Part shown: piece by piece, positions 28,505 through 38,654 of the stretch
Layout: each line of letters starts with the position of its first letter
Position numbering within the stretch: the stretch's first letter is position 1
Origin: Marinobacter fuscus
Lineage (GTDB): Bacteria > Pseudomonadota > Gammaproteobacteria > Pseudomonadales > Oleiphilaceae
Reading direction: 5' to 3'
Assembly: GCF_003007675.1 (NCBI RefSeq)
Contig: NZ_PXNP01000076.1
Span: 124,001-188,000 of the forward strand
Length of the DNA: 64,000 bases
Translations under genes and position numbers: made by a program
Notes under the pieces: model-generated
Told to the model about the DNA's origin: nothing
The model's input: the letters and a program-made list of their open reading frames with translations, nothing else
Database searches by the model: none

Positions 28505-28535
28505 TTGACCCTGTAGCAACTACAGGGTTTTAAAT
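28505..28535 (+). promoter_or_regulatory. MerR-type promoter/operator for the cation exporter
   Basis: TTGACC (28505-28510) and TTAAAT (28530-28535) are separated by 19 bp, the long spacer typical of MerR-family promoters. The spacer overlaps the perfect inverted repeat CCCTGTAG-caa-CTACAGGG (28509-28527). CadR/PbrR sites have this form. The exporter ATG is 28 bp downstream. Confidence 0.88.
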
Positions 28536-28562
28536 AGAAACAAAGATTCATTGGAGGTTTCT

Positions 28563-29213
28563 ATGGCTTGTTCCTGTTCGGCTCCCGAACCCAAATTTCC
28601 TGCCCCGGGCTTTCGCAAAGCTCTGTGGATTGCCCTTTGGGTCAACCTGGCGATGTTTCTGGTGGAAGGGGTCGCCAGTATCCAGTCCGGATCGGTTTCA
28701 CTGATGGCCGATGCCATCGACTTCTTCGGAGACAGTGCCAACTACGTGCTGTCGCTCAGTGTGCTCAGTATGGGCATGCTCTGGCGCGGCCGGGCGGCGA
28801 TGGTCAAGGGGCTGACCATGACGGTTTTCGGGTTTATCGTCTGGGGCCGGGCGCTCTGGGTGATGCAGAGCGGAGTGGCACCGGAACCGCTGACCATGGG
28901 CGCCATTGGGATGCTGGCGCTGGTCGCTAACGTTGTGGTGGCGGTAATTCTGTTCCAGTTCCGCGAGGGGGATTCCGATATGCGCTCGGTCTGGCTATGC
29001 AGCCGCAACGACGCCATTGGCAACCTGGCAGTTATGGGTGCCGCTCTCGGTGTATTCGGTACCGGCAGTGCCTGGCCGGACCTGATCGTCGCGGCCATTA
29101 TGGGCACTCTCGCCATTACCGCCGGCATCAGTGTGGTGCGGCACGCCCGGGTCGATATCGACGGGGCCAGAGCTTCAGCCGCCCAACCCGCCGAGGTGCC
29201 CTGCAATAACTGA
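28563..29213 (+). CDS. Cation diffusion facilitator (CDF)-type metal efflux protein
   Basis: A 216-residue protein with about six membrane helices. It starts with a Cys-rich N-terminus (ACSCSAP) and carries the CDF-type metal-site motif LMADAIDFFGDSAN in helix 2 and SRNDAIGNLAV in helix 5. It lacks the long cytoplasmic C-terminal domain of full-length CDFs. ATG at 28563 follows GGAGG. Control by the adjacent CadR-type sensor points to Cd/Zn/Pb export. It converges with the AEC transporter; the two stop codons abut. Confidence 0.85.
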   Translation: MACSCSAPEPKFPAPGFRKALWIALWVNLAMFLVEGVASIQSGSVSLMADAIDFFGDSANYVLSLSVLSMGMLWRGRAAMVKGLTMTVFGFIVWGRALWVMQSGVAPEPLTMGAIGMLALVANVVVAVILFQFREGDSDMRSVWLCSRNDAIGNLAVMGAALGVFGTGSAWPDLIVAAIMGTLAITAGISVVRHARVDIDGARASAAQPAEVPCNN

Positions 29214-30131
29214 TCAGAACACCCAGGCGACCATCAGCGGAATGTACAGCAGCGCAAAGAAGGTGCTCAGCAACGTGGTGCCTGCTGCCTGTTTCGGAGA
29301 GGCATCCAGCAGAGTGGCAATCACCACGGTATTCGCGGCGATGGGGACAATGGAAATCAGGAAAATGGCCCGATGCACCGCCGGGCCGTAAATGCCCAGT
29401 ACCTGGCTGTCCAGCCACCAGAACCCCAGCGCAAACAGCGGCCAGACAACAAACTTGCCGAAAAACGCCAGGCCGGTAAACCGGAGATTACCCGCCAGCC
29501 CCCTCAGGCTGACAATCCCCATTCCGATAATCATCATGCCCAGCACACTGTAAGCACCCCGCAAGTTATCGAACAGGGGCTCGAAGACCTCCGGGATTGA
29601 GGCACCAGACAGGTTCAACGCCACCGCCAGCAAAAATGCATACACCGACGGCAGCCGCGCCACCCGCACCAGGGCATCACCGATGCTGTATTTGCCCCGG
29701 GCCGCCAGATAGAAGCCTACGGAGTTCTCGAACAGTGTGGTGCCCAGCATACAGACGATATAAAGCGCCAGGCCCTGCTCCCCGAACAGCAACAAAGCCA
29801 CCGGTATCCCAAAATACCCCGTGTTCCCCGTGCCCACAGACAAGGGAATCACGGTGGCACTGCCATCGGACAACCAGCGGCGGGCAATCGGCATATGCAG
29901 CAGGGCGATGACGGTACAAAACCCGAATACCAACAATGGCAGCAGAATCACTTCGGTACTCAGGGGCGCAGCCATCACCCCGGAAAACACTACCGAGGGC
30001 GTCATGATGTAGAGCATGATGCCCGCAATGTGCTTGCCACTGGCCTCCAGAAAACGCCCCGCCAGCCAGCCCAGCAGCACCGTGACATACAGGGGCAAAA
30101 GCTTGAGCAACAGAGCCAGGGCTGCAGACAT
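29214..30131 (-). CDS. AEC (auxin efflux carrier) family transporter
   Basis: A 305-residue protein with about ten hydrophobic helices and family patches such as VLLGWLAGRF near the N-terminus and SVGTGNTGYFGIPVALLLFG. AEC members carry organic acids or related solutes; the substrate here is not known. I chose the ATG at 30131, with GGAGA upstream, over the longer frame from 30227, because MSAALALLLKLLPLYVTVLL is the usual N-terminus. Confidence 0.85.
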   Translation of the reverse strand: MSAALALLLKLLPLYVTVLLGWLAGRFLEASGKHIAGIMLYIMTPSVVFSGVMAAPLSTEVILLPLLVFGFCTVIALLHMPIARRWLSDGSATVIPLSVGTGNTGYFGIPVALLLFGEQGLALYIVCMLGTTLFENSVGFYLAARGKYSIGDALVRVARLPSVYAFLLAVALNLSGASIPEVFEPLFDNLRGAYSVLGMMIIGMGIVSLRGLAGNLRFTGLAFFGKFVVWPLFALGFWWLDSQVLGIYGPAVHRAIFLISIVPIAANTVVIATLLDASPKQAAGTTLLSTFFALLYIPLMVAWVF

Positions 30132-30182
30132 GGGGTCTCCGGTTTCGGGGCTGAAGATACGTCGGGCGGGCAGTCTATCATC

Positions 30183-30198
30183 TACCTCCCTGGAGGTA
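30183..30198. promoter_or_regulatory. NarL-like 7-2-7 heptamer pair upstream of norC
   Basis: TACCTCC-ct-GGAGGTA is a perfect inverted 7-2-7 arrangement. NarL heptamers follow TACYYMT, so each half matches at six of seven positions. It lies 35 bp upstream of the Dnr/FNR box. The role is inferred. Confidence 0.55.
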
Positions 30199-30233
30199 AC
30201 TCCCCAGCGCAATGGAGAAAGTTCCAACCATCT

Positions 30234-30247
30234 TTGATAATCATCAA
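30234..30247. promoter_or_regulatory. Dnr/FNR box upstream of norC
   Basis: TTGATAATCATCAA matches the FNR/Dnr consensus TTGATNNNNATCAA at all ten positions. Its centre is about 40 bp upstream of a start point expected from the TTATAT at 30268-30273, fitting class II activation. Confidence 0.9.
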
Positions 30248-30318
30248 TAGCATTGGGGATACATCTTTATATCCTAGTGGGGCAGTCAGGTATTTCAAAC
30301 AACCAAGGAGAGAGACCT

Positions 30319-32194
<1,876 letters not shown>

Positions 32195-32210
32195 TAGATA
32201 AGGCTTAACC

Positions 32211-32232
32211 GCCGGGGCTATCGGGCCCCGGC
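32211..32232 (+). other. Intercistronic GC-rich hairpin after norB
   Basis: GCCGGGGC-tatcgg-GCCCCGGC forms a perfect 8-bp stem 16 bp after the norB stop. There is no T tract. It may attenuate or stabilise the norCB message relative to the downstream genes. Confidence 0.6.
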
Positions 32233-32259
32233 ACATTCCCTGAACCCTGGACCGTTTCC

Positions 32260-33210
32260 GTGCATGCGCAGACCGTTAACCCGAAAGACACCCTGCAACA
32301 GAAGCGCCTGATTACCCGCTGCGCCTTCTTTCTGTTGTTTCTGCTTGCGCCTGTACTGAATATTTTCCGTTACGACCTGACCGAAACCCACTTTGTTCTT
32401 TTCGGGTTTCCCCTCTCATTCAACCTGAATCTGAACTGGGTTGCCCAGAGCACCCCCACCGAAGTGGCCGGGCAGATTCTGTTCTGGTTCATACTGCCGA
32501 TTATGGTGCTGGTGCCTCTGGTGCTCTGGATAGCGTTCAAATGGGGCCGTCTGTACTGTGGCTGGCTGTGCCCGCATTTCTCTGTGGTGGAAACCATCAA
32601 CGGCCTGATGACCCGCATTACCGGCCGCCCCACCCTCTGGGAAGCCCTGAAAAAAGGCAGTACCGGCAAAATTATCCACTGGGTAGGCCTTACCCTGGTG
32701 TGTGGCCTGATCGGTTTTTCCTGGGCGCTGGCGATGTTGTCCTATCTGCTGCCGCCCATTCCCCTGTACACCGACCTGGTCACCGGCCAACTCAGCCTTT
32801 ACCCGAGCATTTTTCTGGCGGTCGCCACCTCGGTGTTTACCTTTGACTTTCTGTTTGCCCGGCACCTGTTCTGCAAATACGGCTGCGCCTTCGGCATTGT
32901 GCAGAGCATTGCCTGGATGACCAACGGCAAGGCGCCGGTGGTCACGTTCGATACCGCACGGGCCGCGGCCTGCCGGGACTGCACCAAAGCCTGTGACGAA
33001 GCCTGCCCGATGCGACTGCCAACCCGCAGCCACAAACGGGCGAAATTCAGCTGTACCCAGTGCCTGCAATGCGTAAGCGCCTGCCGGGAAGTACAGAAAG
33101 ACAACCCGGAAGGCTCCCTGCTGACCTGGGAGCCTGGCCAACCCGGCAAGCAGACGGTGCTGATACCGGTTCGCCAGGTCGATGTTGCGCCGCGCCAAAC
33201 GCGGGCCTGA
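32260..33210 (+). CDS. 4Fe-4S membrane protein (NapH/NosR-C-terminal-like) in the nor operon
   Basis: A 316-residue protein with about five membrane helices and four Cys-rich motifs: CGWLCPHF and CKYGCAFG at the cytoplasmic ends of helices, as in NapH/NosR/CcoG proteins, then two ferredoxin-like clusters, CRDCTKACDEACP and CTQCLQCVSAC. It would move electrons between the quinone pool and a partner. The start is GTG at 32260 with a weak ribosome site. It lies between norB and norD, where most characterised nor operons have no such gene. The partner is unknown; NO reductase support or assembly is an inference. Confidence 0.82.
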   Translation: MHAQTVNPKDTLQQKRLITRCAFFLLFLLAPVLNIFRYDLTETHFVLFGFPLSFNLNLNWVAQSTPTEVAGQILFWFILPIMVLVPLVLWIAFKWGRLYCGWLCPHFSVVETINGLMTRITGRPTLWEALKKGSTGKIIHWVGLTLVCGLIGFSWALAMLSYLLPPIPLYTDLVTGQLSLYPSIFLAVATSVFTFDFLFARHLFCKYGCAFGIVQSIAWMTNGKAPVVTFDTARAAACRDCTKACDEACPMRLPTRSHKRAKFSCTQCLQCVSACREVQKDNPEGSLLTWEPGQPGKQTVLIPVRQVDVAPRQTRA

Positions 33211-33223
33211 AAGAGGATACAAA

Positions 33224-35047
33224 ATGGAAGAGTGGGTCGGACTCAAATGGCATGATTATGTTACCCGCCAGGCCATGGGAGAGTTTCCCGAATACGCCGT
33301 GCACCTTAAAGACGAGGCCCGAACCCTTGGTGTGCTGTTTCGCGCCATGGGCGGCGATCCGGCGCTGAGCCTGGTGACCGCCGAGCCCCGGCACTTCCAG
33401 ATCCGGCGCCGCTTCCTGCAGAAGCTGGCAGGCACCCACCGCAAGTTCGAACTGGCCTGGCGCGACGAAGAAAGCCTGCGCCTGCCTGACCGCCTGGCGC
33501 TGTTCCCTTCGAAGAAAATCAACCGGGAACTCTACCTCTGGCTGGCCGCGCTCGCCTCGCTGGGGGAAATTCATCACCACAGCTGGCTGCAGGGCAATCA
33601 GGCCATGGTGCAACAACTGCTGGCGCGCTGGCCGGGACTGGAGCCGGTGTATCAGCGGTTGGTCAAACACACCCTGCAATGGCGGCCAGACCCGGACAGC
33701 CTGCCCGCCAACGAAGGCAAACGGGAGCAGGCGATCCGCCAGGCCCTGATTCACCCGGGCAGCGTGGAGGAACTGCCAGACGCTCTCACCGACCCCTGGC
33801 CGGTGATTCTCTGGCTATATCCGGTACTGGCCCGAGGCAAAGTCAAAGGCCAGGTTCTGGGCGATGACAACACCAGTTCCCAACCCGGCGGCCTGGCCAA
33901 AAAACGCAAACGCCGCCGTGCCGAACGGGTGGATGCCTTCGACAAAGACCAGGGTCTGATGCTGTTCCGCCTGGAAAACCTGTTCTCCTGGTCGGAATTC
34001 ATTCCGGTAGACCGGGCCGGTGATGACAGCGAAGAGGAAGACGCCGACGCCGTGGCGGACGACATGGATATGATCTCGGTGTCGCAAGACCGGCGCGAGG
34101 CGTCTTCCGCGATCAAGTTCGACCTGGATCTGCCTTCCGAAGAGCACGACGACCTGCGCCTGGGGCCAGGCATTCACCTGCCCGAATGGGACTGGCGCCG
34201 ACAGGCGTTCCGGGAAAAATTCTGCTGCCTGCAACCCATGCTCAGCAAAGAAGCCGTCCCCAGCCCACTGCCGGAACACCTCAAGCGCCCGGCTCAAACC
34301 CTGCGCCGCCAGTTCAGCGCACTCAAACCGCTGCGCCAGTGGGAACGGCGGCAACTGGAAGGCGAAGAGCTGGATCTGGATGCCTGCCTGGAGCGGGCCG
34401 TGGAGTTTCAGCGCGGCAGCGGCGAACTCCACCAGAAGCTGTTCCGCCAGTGCAAGCAAAACCAGCGGGATCTGGCCTGCCTGATTCTGGCCGACGTGTC
34501 CTTGTCTACCGACACCTACATCAACAACCACCAGCGGGTGATCGACATTGCCCGGGATGGCCTGCAACTGCTCAGTGAGGCCCTCACCGCCAGCCGCGAC
34601 CCCTTCGCCCTGTTCGCGTTTTCCTCAAGACGACGGGATCACATCCGTTTCCATCACCTCAAAGGCTTTGATGAACCCTACAACGATGTCAGCCGGGGCC
34701 GCATTCAGGCGCTGGAGCCGGGCTATTACACCCGCATGGGTGCAGCCATCCGGCAATCCATCAAACTGCTGCAGGCGCGGCCGGAAAGCCAGAAAATCCT
34801 GCTGTTGCTGACCGACGGCAAACCCAACGACCTCGACCTGTACGAAGGCCGCTACGGCGTGGAAGACACCCGCATGGCCGTTCAGGAAGCCCACAAGGCA
34901 GGCCTTATCCCCTTCTGCGTCACCATCGACGAAGAAGCCAACGAATACCTGCCCTACATCTTCGGCAGCAGAAACTTTGTAGTGATCAAAGACCCGGTAC
35001 AGCTGCCGGGCCAACTGCCCAAACTCTATATGAACCTGACCCGCTAA
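33224..35047 (+). CDS. norD: NorD, NO reductase activation protein (VWA domain)
   Basis: A 607-residue cytoplasmic protein. The C-terminal third is a von Willebrand A domain with a MIDAS motif DVSLST (about residue 424) and LLLTDGKPND. The middle is acidic, DSEEEDADAVADDMD. NorD works with the AAA+ ATPase NorQ to insert the non-heme iron or otherwise activate NO reductase. The ATG at 33224 has AGAGGA upstream, whereas the frame is open 14 codons earlier. norE follows after 11 bp. Its partner norQ is not here but in the leftward operon at 37860. Confidence 0.94.
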   Translation: MEEWVGLKWHDYVTRQAMGEFPEYAVHLKDEARTLGVLFRAMGGDPALSLVTAEPRHFQIRRRFLQKLAGTHRKFELAWRDEESLRLPDRLALFPSKKINRELYLWLAALASLGEIHHHSWLQGNQAMVQQLLARWPGLEPVYQRLVKHTLQWRPDPDSLPANEGKREQAIRQALIHPGSVEELPDALTDPWPVILWLYPVLARGKVKGQVLGDDNTSSQPGGLAKKRKRRRAERVDAFDKDQGLMLFRLENLFSWSEFIPVDRAGDDSEEEDADAVADDMDMISVSQDRREASSAIKFDLDLPSEEHDDLRLGPGIHLPEWDWRRQAFREKFCCLQPMLSKEAVPSPLPEHLKRPAQTLRRQFSALKPLRQWERRQLEGEELDLDACLERAVEFQRGSGELHQKLFRQCKQNQRDLACLILADVSLSTDTYINNHQRVIDIARDGLQLLSEALTASRDPFALFAFSSRRRDHIRFHHLKGFDEPYNDVSRGRIQALEPGYYTRMGAAIRQSIKLLQARPESQKILLLLTDGKPNDLDLYEGRYGVEDTRMAVQEAHKAGLIPFCVTIDEEANEYLPYIFGSRNFVVIKDPVQLPGQLPKLYMNLTR

Positions 35048-35058
35048 CGGAGACCGAA

Positions 35059-35634
35059 ATGACCGAACTTCAGGCCCGGCGCCCAGCACACCTGCCCGGA
35101 GACATCGCCGTCTGGATTTTCATTTTTGCCGAACTGGCCGTGTTTGCCATCATGTTTATCGGCTTTGGCATCGCCCGCAGCCTCGACCCGGACACCTTCC
35201 ACGCCGGGCGCCAGGCCCTGCATCCCTGGACCGGGCTGATCAATACCTTCGGCCTGATCACCGCCAGCTATCTGGTGGCCCTGTCGGTACATCGCCTGCG
35301 CGACCGCAAACCCGGCACCGCCGCCCTGCTCTGGGCCGGTGTCGCCGCCTCGTCCATCTACACCTTCGGCAAACTCTGGGAATACGCCGACCTCTACAGC
35401 AACGGTTACAACCTGGGCACCGACACCTTCTTCATGTTCTATTTCTTCCTCACCTTCTTCCACTTCATGCACGTGGTACTGGGCCAGATCATCCTGGTGG
35501 TGCTGGCGGTAAAGGTAAAGAAAGGCGACTACAACGGCGATGACATGAACGGCATGGAATCCGGCGCCTCCTACTGGCACATGGTCGACCTGGTGTGGCT
35601 GGTGCTGTTCCCGATGCTTTACGTGCTGGCTTGA
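35059..35634 (+). CDS. norE: NorE, cytochrome c oxidase subunit III-like protein
   Basis: A 191-residue protein with five predicted helices that belongs to the subunit-III family (PGDIAVWIFIFAELAVFAIMF; a conserved YWHMVDLVWLVLF near the C-terminus). NorE is an accessory of NO reductase and improves its activity. GGAG lies before the ATG. norF follows after 10 bp. Confidence 0.9.
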   Translation: MTELQARRPAHLPGDIAVWIFIFAELAVFAIMFIGFGIARSLDPDTFHAGRQALHPWTGLINTFGLITASYLVALSVHRLRDRKPGTAALLWAGVAASSIYTFGKLWEYADLYSNGYNLGTDTFFMFYFFLTFFHFMHVVLGQIILVVLAVKVKKGDYNGDDMNGMESGASYWHMVDLVWLVLFPMLYVLA

Positions 35635-35644
35635 GGAGACTGAT

Positions 35645-35884
35645 ATGTTAGCGGTTTACGTTGCCCTGATGATCTGCACCATGACCCCGGTGATCGCCAT
35701 GCAGGCCGGTGCCGACCTGTCCGTTCTGGTGTGGCTGGTGTTCGCCCTGGTGATTGTGAAAGCCGTGCTACTGGTCGACCACTTCATGGAAATGAAACAC
35801 GCCCCCTGGGGCTGGCGCATGGCCGCCCAGGGCTGGGCGATTGTGGTCGTGGCTGTGTTGGCGGGGGTTCGCTGGCTGGGTTAG
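35645..35884 (+). CDS. norF: NorF, small membrane protein (cytochrome oxidase subunit IV-like)
   Basis: A 79-residue protein with two to three helices, including LSVLVWLVFALVIVKAVLLV, and the conserved DHFMEMKHAPWGWR of the subunit-IV-like family. It accompanies NorE in NO reductase clusters. GAGGAG precedes the ATG. It closes the nor operon before the lower-GC insertion that carries the methyltransferase. Confidence 0.88.
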   Translation: MLAVYVALMICTMTPVIAMQAGADLSVLVWLVFALVIVKAVLLVDHFMEMKHAPWGWRMAAQGWAIVVVAVLAGVRWLG

Positions 35885-36040
35885 ATGAAATAAAATAGCG
35901 CTGATCGCGGTTATAATCCCCACTTGTTTTTTGCCTGCGAAGCAACGAAGCTTGCTCACTCGGCCTTCCTATAATACTGTACATATAAACAGCATCCGGG
36001 TAACGGCATACATATTCAAGATCGTGCACAGGGGCGACCA

Positions 36041-37150
36041 ATGGCGAGCAAGCACCAACTGATCGATCTGTTCTGTGGAGCAGGCGGACTGTCTTTGGGA
36101 TTCACAGATGAACGGTTTTGTGGCGATTTCGAGAGCATTCTGGCTATTGATAACAATATAGACGCGGTCAATACCTATAATGCGAATTTCGGTAGTGACC
36201 AGCACTGTCATCACGCCAATATTGATCACTGGCTCGAATCCCACCAGGTTCCGCCTGCCGATATCGTGATTGGCGGCCCGCCATGCCAGGGCTTCAGTCT
36301 GCTCAATAAAAATCGAGAGGGTGATATTCGCCGGGCCCTGTGGGAGCCCTACATGGATATTGTCGAACTATCCGGAGCCTCCATATTCGTCATGGAGAAT
36401 GTCCCCGGGTTACTGAAAAGCCCGGAGTTCTCGGACATTTGCAAACGCGCTGGCGACCTGGGGTTCGAACTGCTCCAACCCGCCGTTTTGAACATGGCAG
36501 ATTACGGCACCCCGCAAACGCGAAAGCGAGCCATCGCGATCGGCATCAAAGTCGATGACTTCAAGTTTGGTATGCTTCCGGATTTCCCGCCGCCCAAAAC
36601 CCATTCGGCACCGGGGATCTCGGATAACCTGCCGGATTGGCGTACCGTGAAAGAGTTTATTTCCGATTTACCAGAACCGGAAGGCACCGAGATTCGCCAT
36701 TCAGAAGCGCCTCCTTTGAATCTGCATTTTGGCAGAACACCTACCCAGCAAAGCCTGGAAAGGTACAGAGCCGTGCCCCCGGGAGGAAATCGATTTGATC
36801 TCCAGCGCAATCGCCCGGACATCACGCCCCAATGCTGGATTAACAAAAAGTCCGGAGGTACAGACCTTTTCGGCAGACTCTGGTGGGACAGACCGTCGGT
36901 AACCATTCGCACCGAGTTTTTCAAACCGGAAAAAGGGCGATATCTGCATCCAAGCATGGACCGGCCTATTACTCATAGAGAGGCCGCACGCCTCATGTCT
37001 TTCCCTGATGACTTCGTCTTTACCGGCAGCAAAATTGAAGTAGCGCGCCAGATCGGCAATGCGGTTCCACCCATTTTTGCCGGTGCCGTGGCACGCTTTG
37101 TCTCCGACCTTATGGCGCACAAGAAATCAAACGAGAGGAAAGTGGCGTAG
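36041..37150 (+). CDS. DNA cytosine-C5 methyltransferase
   Basis: A 369-residue protein with the m5C methyltransferase motifs in order: I (DLFCGAGGLSLGF, AdoMet binding), IV (GGPPCQGFS, catalytic Cys), VI (VMENVPG), VIII (QTRKRAIAIGI), and IX/X (REAARLMSFPDDF, QIGNAVPP). The specificity cannot be read. Codon use and base composition look less GC-rich than the neighbouring nor/nir genes, suggesting transfer. It is followed after 1 bp by an HNH nuclease frame, so the pair looks like a restriction-modification unit inserted between norF and the leftward nir/norQ operon. Confidence 0.92.
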   Translation: MASKHQLIDLFCGAGGLSLGFTDERFCGDFESILAIDNNIDAVNTYNANFGSDQHCHHANIDHWLESHQVPPADIVIGGPPCQGFSLLNKNREGDIRRALWEPYMDIVELSGASIFVMENVPGLLKSPEFSDICKRAGDLGFELLQPAVLNMADYGTPQTRKRAIAIGIKVDDFKFGMLPDFPPPKTHSAPGISDNLPDWRTVKEFISDLPEPEGTEIRHSEAPPLNLHFGRTPTQQSLERYRAVPPGGNRFDLQRNRPDITPQCWINKKSGGTDLFGRLWWDRPSVTIRTEFFKPEKGRYLHPSMDRPITHREAARLMSFPDDFVFTGSKIEVARQIGNAVPPIFAGAVARFVSDLMAHKKSNERKVA

Positions 37151-37151
37151 C

Positions 37152-37468
37152 ATGGCCCGGCGCTCTCAACGAAACAACCCTGAACAGCTCCGCAGGCACC
37201 TGCGCATGATCGAAAAATACCAGACCCAGTTCGAATAAAAGTACTGGAAAGGGACGGCTTCACCTGCCGACACTGTGGATGGAACCCCGAAAACGGCAAC
37301 TCCGCCGATCGCTATCGTACCCTTCTGGAACTGCATCACATAGAGCATCACGCCAAAGGTGGAGCGAACACTCCCGAAAACCTGATTACGCTATGCAATA
37401 TCTGCCACGATGAAGTTCATCGCGGCAATATTGCAGCAGACACGTTGACCTCTGTTCTAAAAAGTTAA
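37152..37468 (+). pseudogene. Frameshifted HNH endonuclease (probable restriction partner)
   Basis: The first frame begins at ATG 37152 and stops at 37236-37238 after 28 residues (MARRSQRN...EKYQTQFE). Continuing in the next frame from 37232 gives RIKVLERDGFTCRHCGWNPE, then LELHHIEHHAKGG and NLITLCNICHDEVH, ending at TAA 37468. This is a complete HNH core (His-His, then Asn and His) flanked by two CxxC pairs. One missing base near 37231-37240 would restore a 105-residue protein. It is either a recent inactivation, a sequencing error or a programmed shift. Confidence 0.8.
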
Positions 37469-37513
37469 GTGGCTCAGGATCGTCCTTTGTGCCTCTCCTG
37501 AGCCCCAGAAAGA

Positions 37514-37888
37514 TCAGATCAGCTTTTTCGGAAACGACGGCGGCTTGTGCCCGATGGCCTGCGCCAGTGAAATCATCCCCCAAAGCACGAACGAAGTGTG
37601 AAGCACCACCGCCCAGACAATCGCGTAAGTCCAGAATAACCCGGTGTTGCCGTACACAAGCCAGCAAATCGCCACCCCGGAGCTGATCAACACTGCGCCG
37701 AGAATCGACATATACACCCCGGCCTTGCTGTGGGCCCGGCGCAGCTCACTGGCTTCACCGGATTTTATGGCAATGGTCAGCAGCACCAGAAAGCCAATGA
37801 TCGGCAACGCCAGCAAGTTCAGCAAATACCAGATAACCGGAGCAATCGCCCCGGGGTCTTTAGTCTTCAGACTGTCCGAATACCGCAT
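37514..37888 (-). CDS. Small membrane protein of unknown function, last gene of the nirC-norQ operon
   Basis: A 124-residue protein with three hydrophobic helices (PVIWYLLNLLALPIIGFLVL, ILGAVLISSGVAICWLVYG, TYAIVWAVVLHTSFVLWGMI) and a basic C-terminus. The ATG at 37888 makes it overlap the norQ 3' end by 29 bp in another frame, suggesting translational coupling. I do not recognise the family. Position implies a role in NO reductase or nitrite reductase assembly, but the sequence does not show it. Confidence 0.65.
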   Translation of the reverse strand: MRYSDSLKTKDPGAIAPVIWYLLNLLALPIIGFLVLLTIAIKSGEASELRRAHSKAGVYMSILGAVLISSGVAICWLVYGNTGLFWTYAIVWAVVLHTSFVLWGMISLAQAIGHKPPSFPKKLI

Positions 37889-38642
37889 ACACCACCTCCA
37901 TCAGTGCATTTACCGTAACCGCATCGTCCGACAGCGGTTCAATCATACCGGCCCGGCAGGCCTCGATATGAGGCATACCCGACGCCACCAGATACGCTGT
38001 ATGGATCAGCAACCGGGTAGATGCCGCTTCCTCCAGATCGTGATCTTTCAGCTTTCTCAGGGAGGTTGCCAGATCCACCAGCTGTTTTGCCAGCGCCTCG
38101 TCACAACCAGATTCTTCCTGGACGATCTTCTGCTCCAGAGCCGGTTCCGGATAGTCGAAACTCATCGACACAAACCGTTGCCGGGTGCTGGGTTTCATGC
38201 CCTTGAGCAGACTCTGGTAGCCGGGGTTGTAAGACACCACCAGCATAAATCCGGGCGCGGCCTGCAGCAGCTCGCCCGTGCGCTCGATGGGCAGTTCCCG
38301 GCGGTCATCCGCCAGCGGATGCAACACCACCGTCGTGTCTTTGCGGGCTTCCACCACCTCGTCAAGATAGCAGATGCCGCCTTCCCGAACCGCTCGGGTC
38401 AGCGGCCCGTCTTGCCAGTAAGTGCCTTCGGGCCCGATCAGGTGTCGGCCCACCAGGTCTGAGGCGGTCAGATCGTCGTGACAGGCCACGGTGTACACCG
38501 GCCGCCCGAGTTTTTCGGCCATATAGCGCACGAACCGGGTTTTGCCACAACCGGTTGGCCCCTTGATCAGCACCGGAAGGCCGTTTTCAGCGGCGGCGGT
38601 GAACAGTTCGACTTCGTTGCCTGCGGGTTGATAGAAGGTCAT
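37860..38642 (-). CDS. norQ: NorQ/NirQ, AAA+ ATPase of the CbbQ/NirQ/NorQ family
   Basis: A 260-residue MoxR-class AAA+ protein: Walker A GPTGCGKTRFVRYM (about residues 29-42), Walker B ICYLDEVVEARKD, sensor 1 VVSYNPGYQ, and the C-terminal domain ending AVFGQSED. It pairs with the VWA protein NorD to activate NO reductase. Unusually, it is encoded in the leftward nirC operon rather than next to norCBD; norD lies 2.8 kb away on the other strand. The ATG at 38642 opens MTFYQPAG. Confidence 0.93.
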   Translation of the reverse strand: MTFYQPAGNEVELFTAAAENGLPVLIKGPTGCGKTRFVRYMAEKLGRPVYTVACHDDLTASDLVGRHLIGPEGTYWQDGPLTRAVREGGICYLDEVVEARKDTTVVLHPLADDRRELPIERTGELLQAAPGFMLVVSYNPGYQSLLKGMKPSTRQRFVSMSFDYPEPALEQKIVQEESGCDEALAKQLVDLATSLRKLKDHDLEEAASTRLLIHTAYLVASGMPHIEACRAGMIEPLSDDAVTVNALMEVVYAVFGQSED

Positions 38643-38654
38643 GCAGAGTCCTTT

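Noticed and set aside
28438..28533. A 31-residue frame that overlaps the cadR stop (ATGA) and runs through the operator.
   Set aside because: It spans the -35 region and the inverted repeat, so the bases are explained by regulation, and the peptide has no recognisable features.
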